Positions 47,873 to 58,562 of a DNA stretch of 64,000 bases are shown here, in pieces. A program made the translations under genes and the position numbers. Origin of the DNA: Eretmocerus hayati. Taxonomy: Eukaryota > Arthropoda > Insecta > Hymenoptera > Aphelinidae. Where the stretch lies: contig CM056741.1 in assembly GCA_029851415.1 (NCBI GenBank), forward strand, positions 87,310,282-87,374,281, read 5' to 3'. Under the pieces are notes generated by a model. It saw only the letters and a list, made by a program, of their open reading frames with translations. It was not told the origin of the DNA and made no database searches. Within the stretch, counting starts at the first letter, position 1; each line of letters starts with the position of its first letter.

Positions 47873-48645
47873 CAGCTGGTCTGGGGGAAACAGTGAGTGA
47901 TATTATCGGATTGTAAGCACATACATTTGAAGTACTGCATAGAAACTAAACGAAATTACTATTTCAATCCCTCAAAAATGAATATCGAAATTTTCGGAAT
48001 TATGGTTGTCACAACGCATCATGCATAAATAGTCTGACAGTTGAAACAACCTGTACCTAACAATAGGAATCATTGAAATGAATGAATTGTGTGTGACTAT
48101 TGTCGTAGAAATCATCTGATTACGAGAATTTCCGATGAATCAAATTCTTGATGGATTGTTTGGGGACATGGGTAAGAATTCCAAATCCCTCCCGTGAATT
48201 ATCCACTGTTAGTTAGTTGCCAACACAGCGTCAAGCTGCCAACAGCTCAATTCCAAAACATAACCTCACTAATGTAGCAGAAGCCACGCTTGCTTGCTTT
48301 GGAGAGCTTTGCTCTGATTTGATTGGTCGAAAAATGGTGGGAAATTTGAACTTAAGAAAACTTAGTGAACATTGAAAAATTCGAGACTGACCACGTCCTT
48401 CAACAAATTGATTGGAAAAACGAATTTTGTAGAAATCGCCATCGGCTAGATTCATCCCTAAATTCTTGCAAAGTATTTAGACTGCATGAAATACTCATGT
48501 GCGATCGTATCGACGGCGAGTCAAATCACTCATAATCAAATTCAACAATTACAACTGTTGTTTCACATGTTATAGATGAATAGAACACAAGTTTAAAAAA
48601 CATCATGATCAATTACAATATTTATTGTATCGTTCTGTATTGCAG
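47873..48645. other. No recognised feature
   Basis: Directly upstream of the first recognisable SLC17 exon. I searched for the preceding SLC17 exon and did not find it, so it was lost or lies further left. Confidence 0.35.
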
Positions 48646-48715
48646 AAACTCCGAACACCGTGGAAGGCTATTTTTACTTCAGTACCAATGTGGGCGTTGA
48701 TCATCGTACACTGTG
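48646..48715 (+). pseudogene. SLC17-like exon, cytoplasmic loop to helix 7
   Basis: Acceptor TTGCAG ends at 48645; donor GTAAGG starts at 48716; the exon ends in phase 1. It encodes KLRTPWKAIFTSVPMW and ALIIVHC, a block strongly conserved in insect SLC17 transporters. The downstream intron is invaded by a Penelope-like element. Confidence 0.75.
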
Positions 48716-48759
48716 GTAAGGAAAATTCACTAATATTTGTATTCTTATTACTGCATCCT

Positions 48760-49251
48760 AAAAATCCCGCATCCAAACGCCATATCGCAAGTCTCGTGAT
48801 GAAGAACATTATTTGTACCTCGATCGCAAGCAATAACCGAATTATTACTGACTGGTTCCAGAAACCAACGTCACACGGGAAAATATTAAATTTCACTTCC
48901 AATCACTTTCAACAATTAAAAAAGAATATAGTATATAACCTTACGGATCGAGCCATCACCCTTTCTCACAAAAAATTTCATAAGAAAAACCTTCATCTTA
49001 TAAAAAATTTACTTCGTGACAACAATTATCCTGATATTTTCATCAATAAGTGTATCACTAGTAGACTCCATGCGTTGAAAAAGCCGAAACCATTGCCAAA
49101 CGATGGAAAAAAACAGTTCTATGCACTTTCACAAAAGGTGAGCATTCCATACTCTAAAAGTTTTTTTCAAAAATGTTCCAACGTGCTTAAAAAGCACAAT
49201 ATTCACACTCTACCAAAACTCAACCAAAATCTTCAAAGATTCGTTCAATAA
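48760..49251 (+). pseudogene. Penelope reverse transcriptase, C-terminal end
   Basis: The frame reads RIITDWFQKPTSHGKILNFT, then NIVYNLTDRAITLSHKKFH and LLRDNNYPDIFINK. This is the conserved block just downstream of the RT active site in Penelope-like elements. A stop at 49249-49251 comes about where the frame should run on into the endonuclease, so one small indel near 49215-49240 separates them. The open frame in the sequence also runs upstream through the SLC17 exon, but that is coincidence. Confidence 0.75.
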
Positions 49252-49570
49252 ATTTGAGGCAACAGAATTAGTCTATAAGTTTACATGTAAAAAGTGCCCA
49301 GCTTCATATGTGGGAGAGACGAAAAGATCGTTAGCAACTAGGCTTGATGAGCATATAAAAATGAAAAACCCAAACACGGTTGTGTCATTACACATGAAAG
49401 ATCTTGGACATGATTTTGACTGGTCGCATGTTGAAGTCCTGGACCGAGAACCACATTTTCACAAGAGACTTCTCAGTGAAATGATCTTCATTAATTCGGA
49501 TGAGAACAACATCAATCTCAAAACTGATACCCGTAATCTCAACAGACTATATAGCTCACTTCTAAAATAG
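49226..49570 (+). pseudogene. Penelope GIY-YIG endonuclease domain
   Basis: About 115 codons ending at 49570. The domain starts with a Cys-x-x-Cys pair (CKKC) and the SYVGETKRSLATRLDEH motif, the Penelope version of GIY-YIG, with its catalytic Arg and the downstream His and Glu (HKRLLSEM). It would nick target DNA to prime insertion. It has no own start codon and is out of frame with the RT remnant. Confidence 0.75.
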
Positions 49571-49964
49571 TTTTTTCAATCTATATATATTTCAACCAAT
49601 TTATATTTCAATCAAGTCCATCAATTCATAATAGTATGACCATTTACAATTTCTAGTCCTTTGATCACACTGTCTCTCGTTCTTGACGTCTCTCTCTCTC
49701 TACCTGCTGATACCCCCACTTGATGTCCCATAGATATAGTCATACAGTAACTGTGCATTGACTTGTCATCGATCTCTCACTCGTTGTTCACACACCTGAC
49801 GTGATGGTAGAAAGACACAGTCTACCTATCGATAATTAAAATGTAAAATCTACTGTAAAAATATGGCACCTAGGTATGTACTTTCCATCTTATGATTTAC
49901 AAAAAATTGTTTTCAAATATCTGAAAGATTCATCGTAAAATATCTCGTTCTATATGTTCCCAGC

Positions 49965-50000
49965 CTGATGAGGTCAGTGAATTACACTGTACGAAACGTC
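49965..50000 (+). ncRNA. Hammerhead-ribozyme-like motif
   Basis: CTGATGAG (49965-49972) and CGAAACGTC (49992-50000) flank a stem II of GT + CAGTG paired with CACTG + AC, with a 5-nt loop and one bulged T. This is the conserved hammerhead core order. The short self-complementary ACGT after GAAA fits the minimal stem III of Penelope hammerheads, which can act as dimers. Stem I is weak with the adjacent sequence, so activity is uncertain. Confidence 0.55.
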
Positions 50001-50110
50001 GCAAATACACAAAAAATTTGCAGAATATTGTGTTTTATCATCTACACAAACCCTGTCCTCCAAGATCGATTGAAGAAACCTACAACATTATATACCAAAA
50101 AGAGGACGAT

Positions 50111-50167
50111 CTGAATTATCATCTGATACATTACATGAGTAAAATTCTGAAATACGATATAAAAGAT
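50111..50167 (+). pseudogene. SLC17-like exon remnant (helix 7-8 region)
   Basis: The segment ends YMSKILKYDIKD followed by donor GTGAGT at 50168 in phase 0, which fits the next exon exactly. The 5' boundary is not resolved: the residues before it do not match the family, and no acceptor fits the phase of the exon at 48646-48715. The Penelope insertion or later decay may have removed its start. Confidence 0.45.
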
Positions 50168-50528
50168 GTGAGTATACTATTCATGTTTCATGTAAAATAT
50201 GAACATTATTAATATTCCCATGAGCTTTCCAGTTTAGAAGCAATAGTAACTGTATCAACCTTGGTATCTAATTGAGTAAAATTTCCAAGCCCAAGAGATC
50301 CATTAAATTCTTGCAATGAATCGATAGGTAAGATTTTGAGGAACATGCAAGTAACCAGTTTAATTTTCTATATAGAGTTTTCTTAAATTTCTAAGAATCG
50401 ACGTGTTTTCAAAGGAAAATCTCATAAGCCAAGTAATTTGTAGTCATCACAGTCCATCATTGACAAAACTAATGAGCTATAATATTGTGAGTAGCTTTTT
50501 CAAAATAAAATTAAAATTTTTACCGCAG

Positions 50529-50796
50529 AATGGTTTCCTATCGGCCCTACCATATCTAGCGATGTAGCTGCTGAGCTTTCCTGTTAGCTGGCTATCGGAT
50601 TATGCACTCCAGCGAGACGTTTCTAGGGGCCTCATACGCAAAACGAGTGATAGCGTTGCCGACTGGGGACCCGCAATTGCACTTTTTGCACTCTGTTACG
50701 TCAGCACTAGTAATAAGGCTACGACAGTAGCTCTACTCGTCGTTGCCGTTGGTCTCAATGCTGGGTCCGTTTGCGGATCTCAGATTAACCACATCG
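50529..50796 (+). pseudogene. SLC17-like exon with premature TAG
   Basis: Acceptor CCGCAG ends at 50528, donor GTAAGC starts at 50797, ending in phase 1. It encodes NGFLSALPYLAM, then a TAG at 50565-50567, then LLSFPVSWLSDYAL, GPAIALFALCYVSAS and AVGLNAGSVCGSQINHI, the conserved helices 8-10. Family members normally have Trp (TGG) at the stop position, so a single G-to-A change explains it. Confidence 0.8.
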
Positions 50797-51094
50797 GTAA
50801 GCTCGGAAAAAGCTATGTAATTCTTATGAATGAGCGCACTCTACGTATATCTTTCTTGCACAGAGATCTAAAGTCTCAGAAGTAGGAGACTTTTCTTTCC
50901 ACTCCAAATCCTTTCGAAATTGATCTTAACTCAAGTATTCCGGAATCCCAAATCATCGAACTTGCGCTTAATAAAATTGCAAAGTTGTACGACGCTATTT
51001 CGCAATTCTGAGATATTTCTGCTTTCAACAACTGCATCAGACAATTTGTGTAAATCTATGTAGTGGATATTCGATTGATAACTTCTGTTTGCAG

Positions 51095-51422
51095 ATTTGA
51101 GTCCTAACTTTGCCGGGACTCTGATGTCTATCACCAACTGTATCGCGACTGTAGTAGCCATCTACGCACCAGGGTTTTTAACAAAATTCATTTTTAATTT
51201 CGTTGAATTTCGTTGAATTCTTTCCTATGACCAATTTTGTAACGAAATCCTTCTCAAAAAATCATAATCGTCGTAAAATGATGATTATGATTTTTAGAGT
51301 GGGATTTCGTTACGAAAGGGGTCATCAAATAGGATTCAACGAAATTCAACAAAATTCGAAATGGATTTCGTTAAAAACCCTGCTACGCACCAAAGATTTG
51401 TAATTGGATTGTAATCTATCAG
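51095..51422 (+). pseudogene. SLC17-like exon interrupted by a MITE
   Basis: The acceptor TTTGCAG ends at 51094. The exon reads DLSPNFAGTLMSITNCIATV and AIYAP, is cut by a MITE at 51170-51382, and resumes after the duplicated CTACGCAC with APKICNWIVIYQ, ending at donor GTAATT (51423) in phase 0. Reading into the MITE reaches TGA at 51214-51216; the 221-bp total insertion also shifts the frame. Confidence 0.8.
51170..51382. mobile_element. hAT-type MITE, 213 bp, in a coding exon
   Basis: Perfect 13-bp TIRs, CAGGGTTTTTAAC and its complement, and a perfect 8-bp target duplication CTACGCAC at 51162-51169 and 51383-51390. CAGGG ends and 8-bp duplications are the hAT superfamily signature. The interior is largely an AT-rich inverted repeat with GAATTTCGTTGAATT words. 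No coding capacity. Confidence 0.9.
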
Positions 51423-51596
51423 GTAATTATCATTTGCAGAAGCGACTCGCTTTTGATGTCATTCTGTTCATTATACGATACATGGTATAGCAAAGCCACA
51501 AATGAAAGTAGCAAATTCTCTACAATAAGTGATAATTTTTCCAATCCGACGGTGTTGCAATGAAGCAATATTACTTGTACTTTTAACACGTTCGCT

Positions 51597-51717
51597 GCGG
51601 CGGAGCCGACCTATGATCTTTCCCCAGATGCGGCGGAGCCCGGCTGAGGAAAGATCACCGGTGGGCCCTGCCGTACCTCGGGAAAGATCACCGATTTCAG
51701 CCTCCACAGCGAACGTG
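51597..51717. mobile_element. piggyBac-type MITE, 121 bp
   Basis: TTAA at 51593-51596 and 51718-51721 flank inverted ends CACGTTCGCTG / CAGCGAACGTG. TTAA-CAC ends are seen in piggyBac-derived MITEs. The interior is GC-rich with a repeated GAAAGATCACCG phrase. It lies in the intron before the last SLC17 exon. Confidence 0.8.
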
Positions 51718-51833
51718 TTAATAAGATACTTCGCACAATCCCATGATGGACCGTGCATATGTTTTCCTACAGAGTCAGTGAAAGCCAAAATGAAATTTTA
51801 ATTGAGTCCATAACTTTTCTCTGCCAAATTTTT

Positions 51834-51924
51834 TATTCAGCACTCTATAAGTGCAACGTTTCGATTGCTTGAAAAGGGTTGCAAAACAAGCAATCGAAAC
51901 GTTGCACGTACAGAGTGCTGAATA
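51834..51924. repeat. Hairpin, 37-bp arms
   Basis: Left arm 51834-51870 and right arm 51888-51924 pair with few mismatches around a 17-nt loop; the ends read TATTCAGCACTCT. It lies in an intron of the SLC17 pseudogene. Probably a tiny MITE; no clear target duplication. Confidence 0.7.
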
Positions 51925-52388
51925 GAGAATTCGACAGGAAAAACCGATAGATTCAATCACTCAACTGAACCAAGATTCTGCGATAAAGCTCCCATTTGAG
52001 ATATAGAGAAACCAAAATGAATTTGAGTATTAGATCGTTTTTAGATCAAATGAGATCCGAAAAACAGGTTTATCACAATTGTATGCCTTTTTCCATGCTT
52101 GGGACAAGTAATTGACTTCTTCTCAATACTCCATCACCAAAATCTTGTGGCTCAAGTAAGTTCATTTTCTGAGAAAAGTGCCAATTCAACTTCAATAATT
52201 GATCCCCGAAAAAGTTTATCGGATCCATGGAAATTACGTATTGCTAATTTTTGCGAAAAAAACATATCAGATTTGAACAATTTTTCTCAGTCTCCAGAAT
52301 CAATCTGACCGTCAAAAGAAATGTATCTCATGATCCGATTCCCAAACTTATTTTCGTATCACCATTATCACTCTTCTATTTTTCTCAG

Positions 52389-52637
52389 GAGGATGTTGAA
52401 CAATGGCACACCGTATTTTATATGTCTACACTGATATATTTCTTGGGAAATTTGATCTTTGTTATGTTTGGAAGCGGTGAACTTGGATCATGGAACGACC
52501 CATCCTCAATGGAAATCAAACACGGCAAGACATCGTATCCAATTGCCACAATTACGTCGATATACACCGATCCATCGAAAAAAAAAACGAAAAACACAAA
52601 ACAATTGAAACGTGAAGTATCCAATCGATCAGAATAG
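52389..52637 (+). pseudogene. SLC17-like terminal exon
   Basis: The acceptor TTTCTCAG ends at 52388 and the exon starts in phase 0. It encodes EDVEQWHTVFYMSTLIYFLG and FVMFGSGELGSWND, the last helices and the typical C-terminal motif, then a Lys/Thr-rich cytoplasmic tail to TAG at 52635-52637. This exon by itself is undamaged. Confidence 0.8.
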
Positions 52638-53030
52638 ATTACGATAATGAACTTTAGTAACGGCTCTGAGAATTGAACATGGCGTTCTAATATGCTTCGA
52701 TTTGTTACGCTTTGTTCGATATTTATCCAACTACAGATTATGATGAGGTTGGAGACCGATATTCAGGAGTTGAATCGTTAAAATGAGGAATGATGTGTAT
52801 GTACACATCTGAGCATCTTTTTCGACATGGTGAAAACCAAGATTCAATTTCACCATCATTGTGATCGACGGATAGACAGGCGAATGGATGAATCGACATC
52901 CGATCGAACCATTATCAGTCGAGATGCGATGTCCAAGTTGTGATGAAACCAAAGATTTGTAATCACAAAAGTGTAGGCAGTACCAAATTAAGCAGAACGT
53001 TATCATTTTTGTATAATGTGAGTATACTCA
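52638..53030. other. No recognised feature
   Basis: Downstream flank of the SLC17 pseudogene; no exon or repeat recognised. Confidence 0.35.
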
Positions 53031-53235
53031 CGAGGAGAGGTCCAACCTTGTGAAACACGGATCTCGCTTAAATCTCGGGGAATCATCTTGTTTTGGTGAG
53101 AAATGAAGGTATCTCTAAAGGTTTAATCCCATGGGCCTCCTACACGTTGTTAGTATACTTTCTTTTTGCACCAAAACAAGATGATTCCCAGAGTTTCATG
53201 AAGATTTGTGTTCCGCAAGGTTGAACCTCCCCTTG
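53031..53235. mobile_element. Foldback MITE, family M1, copy 1
   Basis: Inverted arms with ends CGAGGAGAGG and CCTCCCCTTG and a shared inner CTTGTTTTGGTG. TCA occurs on both sides (53028-53030, 53236-53238). Same family as 56669-56997. Confidence 0.75.
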
Positions 53236-53238
53236 TCA

Positions 53239-56194
53239 GTTTCACCACTGTGCTCAATTTTGCAACCTTTATGATCTCGATGATACGCTTTTGTAAGACT
53301 CGCCGTAATGCGTTAATACCTGATGTTTGATACTTTGTAGCACAATAACAAGGAACAAAGTTATTTGGACCCATATGGAATCATTTTTGGACTCTGATAA
53401 AGGGATTGAAAGTTCCTTCGCACCCCCCCCCCCCACCCCTTTGATCGGGTAAGATAAAATCTACGGTAACTTGTATCTGTAGGATCCTGTTTGCTTGATC
53501 AATCCAGGCACTCAAGAATGCCCATCATCAGGTTTTCTTTACAAAAATATTGCAGTGGCAGACTACACTGATATTGAAAATCCGTTTAGATAGAATGAAA
53601 ATCATGAATTGCTGTTGCAAAGACTATATATCTTAAGATGATGATATCGATAACTGAATTTTTTCGTCTAGGGGAATAATAAGTTAGATCCATCATTTCA
53701 TGTTGATGTCAATAGTGCGATAGTTCATCAATCGATATTGACTTGTTTAATGCCTCTTGAGATGTAATTATAAGGAAGATATGATCACATCACTGCACAA
53801 CTTGATCTCATTGGTTGCATGAAAATATCGACGACCTTGTTGCAGTTTCTGCAGTAAACTGATAATAATACTCGTTAATTTCAATTTTCCATGTAATATT
53901 TCAGAATGAGTGGAAATTTTCAATAAGTAAAGATGTCGAAGAGTGTTGTGCAACTGGATAAATGTATTGTACTACCGGAATTTTGACGGTCGTTCCATGG
54001 ATTAGGATGCAATAGAATTATTTTTACGAAATCTGTTCTCATGCGATAAGAATTGGTAAAGGTGAAATGTGATCAGACCAATATATACTATTCAAATTAC
54101 GTAAACAGCTATATCATGGTGTAAATTCGTAGTTTTAAGGATCACAACTGTGCTATTCTATTTCTAATTTAGATAATTATACTCGTGAGTGTCATTGATG
54201 TCGAGATTGATGGGATCTCCTTGATCTAATTCACTGTGAGGTCATCAAAGTTTTTACGATTCTGACTTCTAACGAGGATGCGTCAGATTAATTACGAATT
54301 TTGCTTCATGTATTTTCCACGGTTGCTAATTCGTGAACTCATAGTTTCCAGCCTGATTTTGTATATAATGAATACTGAAATTATCAACGTTATAACTATT
54401 GTCATGTTTACATTACATTAGGAAAGATTATTTTACCTCCACGAGCCACTTCGTACTCGGAAAAAATGTCCCCAGAACTCTTCACATTATATTTCAATTT
54501 CACACATCCAAACTTTATTAATTGTAGCAGCATGTATCAATTTTCATCTTCTACGTTTGATACTCTACTCATCAGTCCTTTTACCAAAAAGAAAAACTTG
54601 CGGACCAGTGGAAACTATATACTTCTAGAAGATCTGAATTGCAAGAAAAATTTCGAATTTGGTTAGAAAGTAAGGTTGCAAAGAATGTAGATCATAGTGT
54701 GTATTAATGATTGGTGAGATAAAAGTCATAGTGGTGTAAGTTGCTATAATGATATGATTATTTTGATCTGTGATATCGACTCTCCACGTCAAAGAAAAAT
54801 TAAGGTGGACTTAGTCAAAGAGAAGCCCTAAATTTACTGCCAATTATTTCTGAATTTTCATCTCTCAAAAAAAGTTAGTCATTTGTTATAAGCGATGCTC
54901 ACTTGATTTGCGTGGTTCGATATCAAAGCAAATCCCATAGAGGAATAATTTATTATCAACAAAGAATGAGCAAATATTGGCTCTATTGTGTATGCTTCAA
55001 AGTAGAAATATTACTGGCTCGCGACATCGTTATCGAAATCAGATTGTAATCGACTGATCCACCTAACTCTTTCTCTAACTATTAGCAGACGAGACTTTAT
55101 TCTCATCAGATACACAAGTGATTAAGAAGTTTCAATAGTTACCAGTATATCAAAGTAAATATCAAAAGCAACAAATGCTATGATCAATGATATTACGGAA
55201 AAATACCAAACAACAACAACATGCAGTACTTCGCCGGAAAGTAATTACTCGTTTATTTTTTATTCAGTCATATCATGTGGCCATGTTTAGTTTACGGGGT
55301 ACTTATTGAAGTGGAAATTTGCTTAGATCGCGCATTATCACCAAATTGTATTGGAAAACTAACTTCGCGAACGTGCGTTTTGCGCAAATTTTCATTTCAA
55401 TAGGTATACCGTATATTGTGTCCCTTCTGGCAAGACAAAATGGATGTACCTCGATTTCCGACTATTTTCTTGTAAAGCATTGAAAAACGCAAAATCCTGG
55501 AGACTTTTTTCATACTGAACATAATAATCGATGAGGGAATATGGTTCCCGTAGAAAATTATGAGAGAAAAGGAAAAGAATCACGAAATATATTCAAAATT
55601 CTATTTTTGCCATTCCTGGCCATATTTTCATCCCAGAATCATAATCTGATAGGAGAAATGCCTTATTAATACAGGATGGATAGGCTATTTGGTAGTCAAT
55701 GGGTTGAATGCAATGCCAATACGATGGAATTTGGACATAAACAAGAAATTCTCATGAAAATGAATTATTCATCCACGATTCGTCCAAATTATTTCTATTT
55801 CTGAGTAGACGCTATTTTTGTTTTAATTATACCCTACTCTCTCATCAAGCTTACGTGGCTTTCACTTTTTTCTGAAATTGAGACCTAATCAAAGGATTTG
55901 AGTGCAGAGCGGTTTTTGATGGATGAGGAGTTGAGGGGAAAAATAGTTCTAATGGGCCGAGTTGAAGAACTCAGAGGGACGGGATTTTGATGCAATCGTG
56001 GAAAAAGTCAGCATTCACTTCACACATCATATGATTTTCGATGTCTGAGTTACCTACTTTGCAACATTCCACGTTTCAAGGAATGACTCTTTGATTCATA
56101 GCACAATGAAATACCAAGTGGTTAACTGTGCAAATTTAGCCAGAAATAAATCTATGCCTTCTCTGCTTCAATGTTAGCTATTATGAACTTTCAG
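53239..56194. other. Intergenic region, no recognised gene
   Basis: About 3 kb of AT-rich DNA between the two SLC17 loci. It has a poly-C run near 53426-53440 but no exon of the transporter family and no transposon coding motifs that I could see. The first exon of the downstream gene may lie here unrecognised. Confidence 0.4.
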
Positions 56195-56328
56195 ACAAGT
56201 GGGGATGGAGACATGTGCAAGTTTTCTTGATGTTTGCGGGAGTGACAATAGCTTATACTGTTCGAATTAGTATGTCAGTGACTATTGTATCGATGCGAAA
56301 TAGAGCCTCGGCCAACTCAAATTCCCCG
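56195..56328 (+). CDS. SLC17-like exon, first transmembrane helix
   Basis: Acceptor TTTCAG ends at 56194 and donor GTGAGT starts at 56329. Encodes KWGWRHVQVFLMFAGVTIAY and TVRISMSVTIVSM, the conserved cytoplasmic start and helix 1 of insect SLC17 proteins. A short upstream exon with the ATG is expected but not identified. Confidence 0.75.
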
Positions 56329-56668
56329 GTGAGTATACACCACAATTCACTAGATTTCCCGAATTTTTGAGTTTTGAGACGGCACAATTAGTTGTTTCAT
56401 TTCTAGTTTGCAAGAAAGAAGTAGTCAAGTTTACCTGATAGCAATAATTGGACCATCAAAAATTATTGTTTAGTCTTTTCTGCACGATTCATTTCAATAT
56501 CAAAAAACTTGAGCGTTTCGACGACACGATGATAATTTTGCTGAAACTCAAGAAAATTGAGAGAATGCGAAATTAATTAGTTCACCCACAATACACAACA
56601 GTATTTCCGGAAAATTGCCATCGGGAAATTTCTGTTCATACTTTGAAGTAGAATGTTGGAAAGACTTA

Positions 56669-56997
56669 CAAGGAGAGGTCCAACCTTGCGGGACACGGAT
56701 CTTGATAAAACTCTGGGAATCATTTTGTTTTGGTGAGAGATGAAGGTATCTCCAAGGGTCAAGTCCAATGGGCCTCCTATTTCGAGATACAGCGATGGAG
56801 ATTAGCATTACCAACATAGGCCCACATTGAAAAATCGTGTGTATATATATACTAACAACGCTAATCTCTATAGCTGTATCTCGAAATAGGAAGCCCATGG
56901 GATTAGACCCTTTGAGATACCTTTATTTCTCACCAAAACAAGACGATTTCCAAAGTTTGAGACTAACCCAGGACCCACAAGGTTGGACCTCCCCTTG
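56669..56997. mobile_element. Foldback MITE, family M1, copy 2
   Basis: Ends CAAGGAGAGGTCCAACCTTG and its complement, with TTA on both sides (56666-56668, 56998-57000), as in PIF/Harbinger-type elements. The arms extend inward over more than 140 bp. It lies in the intron of the second SLC17 gene. Confidence 0.8.
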
Positions 56998-57286
56998 TTA
57001 GCTGCACACATGTGAGTGGCAATATTTAGACGAGGGTGCTCCAAAAAGTTCTTCAAGAAGTCCAATGCATCACCAAATACCAAGATTTTCTTAGGTAAAT
57101 GACTTCCTCTTTTCTACCAGTAGATAATCTGACGGTGGGTGTCTCACTCCTTACATCATGAACTTCATCCTATAAAATCTATTATGTAATATACTCTTGT
57201 TAAAATGCTGGTCCTTCTCCTTTCGTCAATATTTTGTAGTTATAGAGTGATACCACATAAAAGAAAGACTGTAAGATTTTAAGTAC

Positions 57287-57324
57287 CACTATATCGTCAT
57301 GAAGATCTTCATCACGATATAGTG
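57287..57324. repeat. Near-perfect 38-bp palindrome
   Basis: CACTATATCGTCATGAAGA is followed by its reverse complement with a single mismatched pair. Lies in the second SLC17 intron. Confidence 0.75.
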
Positions 57325-57338
57325 TAGTTAACTACTCA

Positions 57339-57362
57339 TTTTTGTCACTCGAGTGACAAAAA
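57339..57362. repeat. Perfect 24-bp palindrome
   Basis: TTTTTGTCACTC joined directly to its exact reverse complement, 15 bp after the previous palindrome. Confidence 0.8.
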
Positions 57363-58562
57363 ATATAACACCACTATATACGTAATCGATAAAGTAACAT
57401 ATGCAAGACATCACAAGCGAGTGATGAGACTTAGATGGTCCCAAACCCAAAGAGTATGTACCTTATCAGCGCTGAAGACTGGCTCCAGGTTTAAGTGAAA
57501 AATTTGTGGGAAAAACTCCAACCTATTGGTTGATTTTCCGCGGCAACCACTGGTTGATCACCAAATTTAACCACGGGTTGAATATTCTACAGCGAATATG
57601 AAAGTGAATATAAGGATCCATGAGGTTGCTAAATGGTGGTGTCCGGACGACATTTTTAGAACAGATTAACAAGTTTCTCAGTGTTTTTTCATTAACAAAT
57701 AGATGCCACGCTTGGCTCGCGGAAGAAAATTCGTCGACTCTTTAATCGTGGGTTTAACATGGAACCCGTGAGATTGGCAGTTTACTCGGATAAAATTTTT
57801 TGGTCAGGAACACAAGGTTCTTTACGTTTATTTGTAAACAAATAGGAAAAGACAAGAGCGCCAGCGTTGAGAGGAACCCCGGATGCCGACATTGTCGAGT
57901 TTACTAACCATTCAATGAATTTTTGAAATATCGCAATTCGAATATTCGTCGAATGTTTCATGAACTCGACAATGTCGATAAGTATGCAGATAACTTAGGA
58001 CTCCGACATCGGTATAGCTGTATAGCTGTACTGTGCAATCTGAAAGTCACTTCCATTTCGCTCAATTTCTCCTTCGACTTAGGATTAACAACGAGTTGTC
58101 GTGCACTTGTTATTATCGTCTAACTTGAATGCTTCTTCTCGTTATTCAGCCCAAATCTCGAGAGAATCGGATAAAAGTGCGAATTACAATGTGCTCATTT
58201 TATAAGTAGGAGGTATCATAGGTCCAGTTGTTCCCACTTTTATACTTCTCTCTCATAACGTGGACTAAACGGCAAGTTGTAGAGTATAATTTAGTCGATA
58301 ACAATAATTAGACAACTCATCTCAATCTTTTTCCCATCGAAATTTTAACATAAGATGTAAATAGAACTAATCGACCGCGTTGCATGCCTTTAACCTGGAT
58401 TTTTTCCGAAAAGGCTCGCAAGGATAGCGCTGATGTTCAATCCTATTTGTTTGCGAAAGAACGACAAAAATTTCATTTTCATGACCCAATAATGTTACCC
58501 GGAAACCATCATTGCCCAATCTCATGAATCCCATTTTCACTTCCATATTCGCAGCGGTTGAA

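Larger units (their letters stand above)
48740..50020 (+). mobile_element. Penelope-like retroelement, 5'-truncated
   Basis: Penelope-like elements encode a reverse transcriptase fused to a GIY-YIG endonuclease. Only the end of the RT is present; the catalytic YxDD region is missing. The endonuclease follows in another frame. A hammerhead-ribozyme-like motif lies near the 3' end at 49965-50000, typical of this class. The element sits between two exons of the SLC17 pseudogene in the same orientation. Both boundaries are approximate. Confidence 0.75.
48646..52637 (+). pseudogene. SLC17/sialin-like transporter, 3' exons, inactivated
   Basis: SLC17 proteins are 12-helix major-facilitator anion transporters (phosphate, sialic acid, glutamate types). 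Exons seen: 48646-48715 (TPWKAIFTSVPMWALIIVHC), an uncertain one ending 50167 (MSKILKYDIKD), 50529-50796 (NGFLSALPYLA to QINHI), 51095-51422 (DLSPNFAGTL, split by a MITE) and 52389-52637 with the stop. Acceptors and donors are canonical and phases agree from 50167 onward. The gene is broken by TAG at 50565-50567 where family members have Trp, by the MITE, and by a Penelope element after the first exon. The N-terminal half is absent. A transcribed allele with intact exons elsewhere cannot be excluded. Confidence 0.8.

Noticed and set aside
48625..48715. Single protein fusing SLC17 sequence to Penelope RT
   Set aside because: The open frame crosses a good splice donor at 48716; the exon and the element are independent sequences that happen to be in the same frame.
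50021..50110. Extension of the SLC17 exon upstream to a QN motif after TTTGCAG
   Set aside because: The phase does not fit the upstream donor, the residues between do not match the family, and the sequence is more likely the 3' end of the Penelope element.
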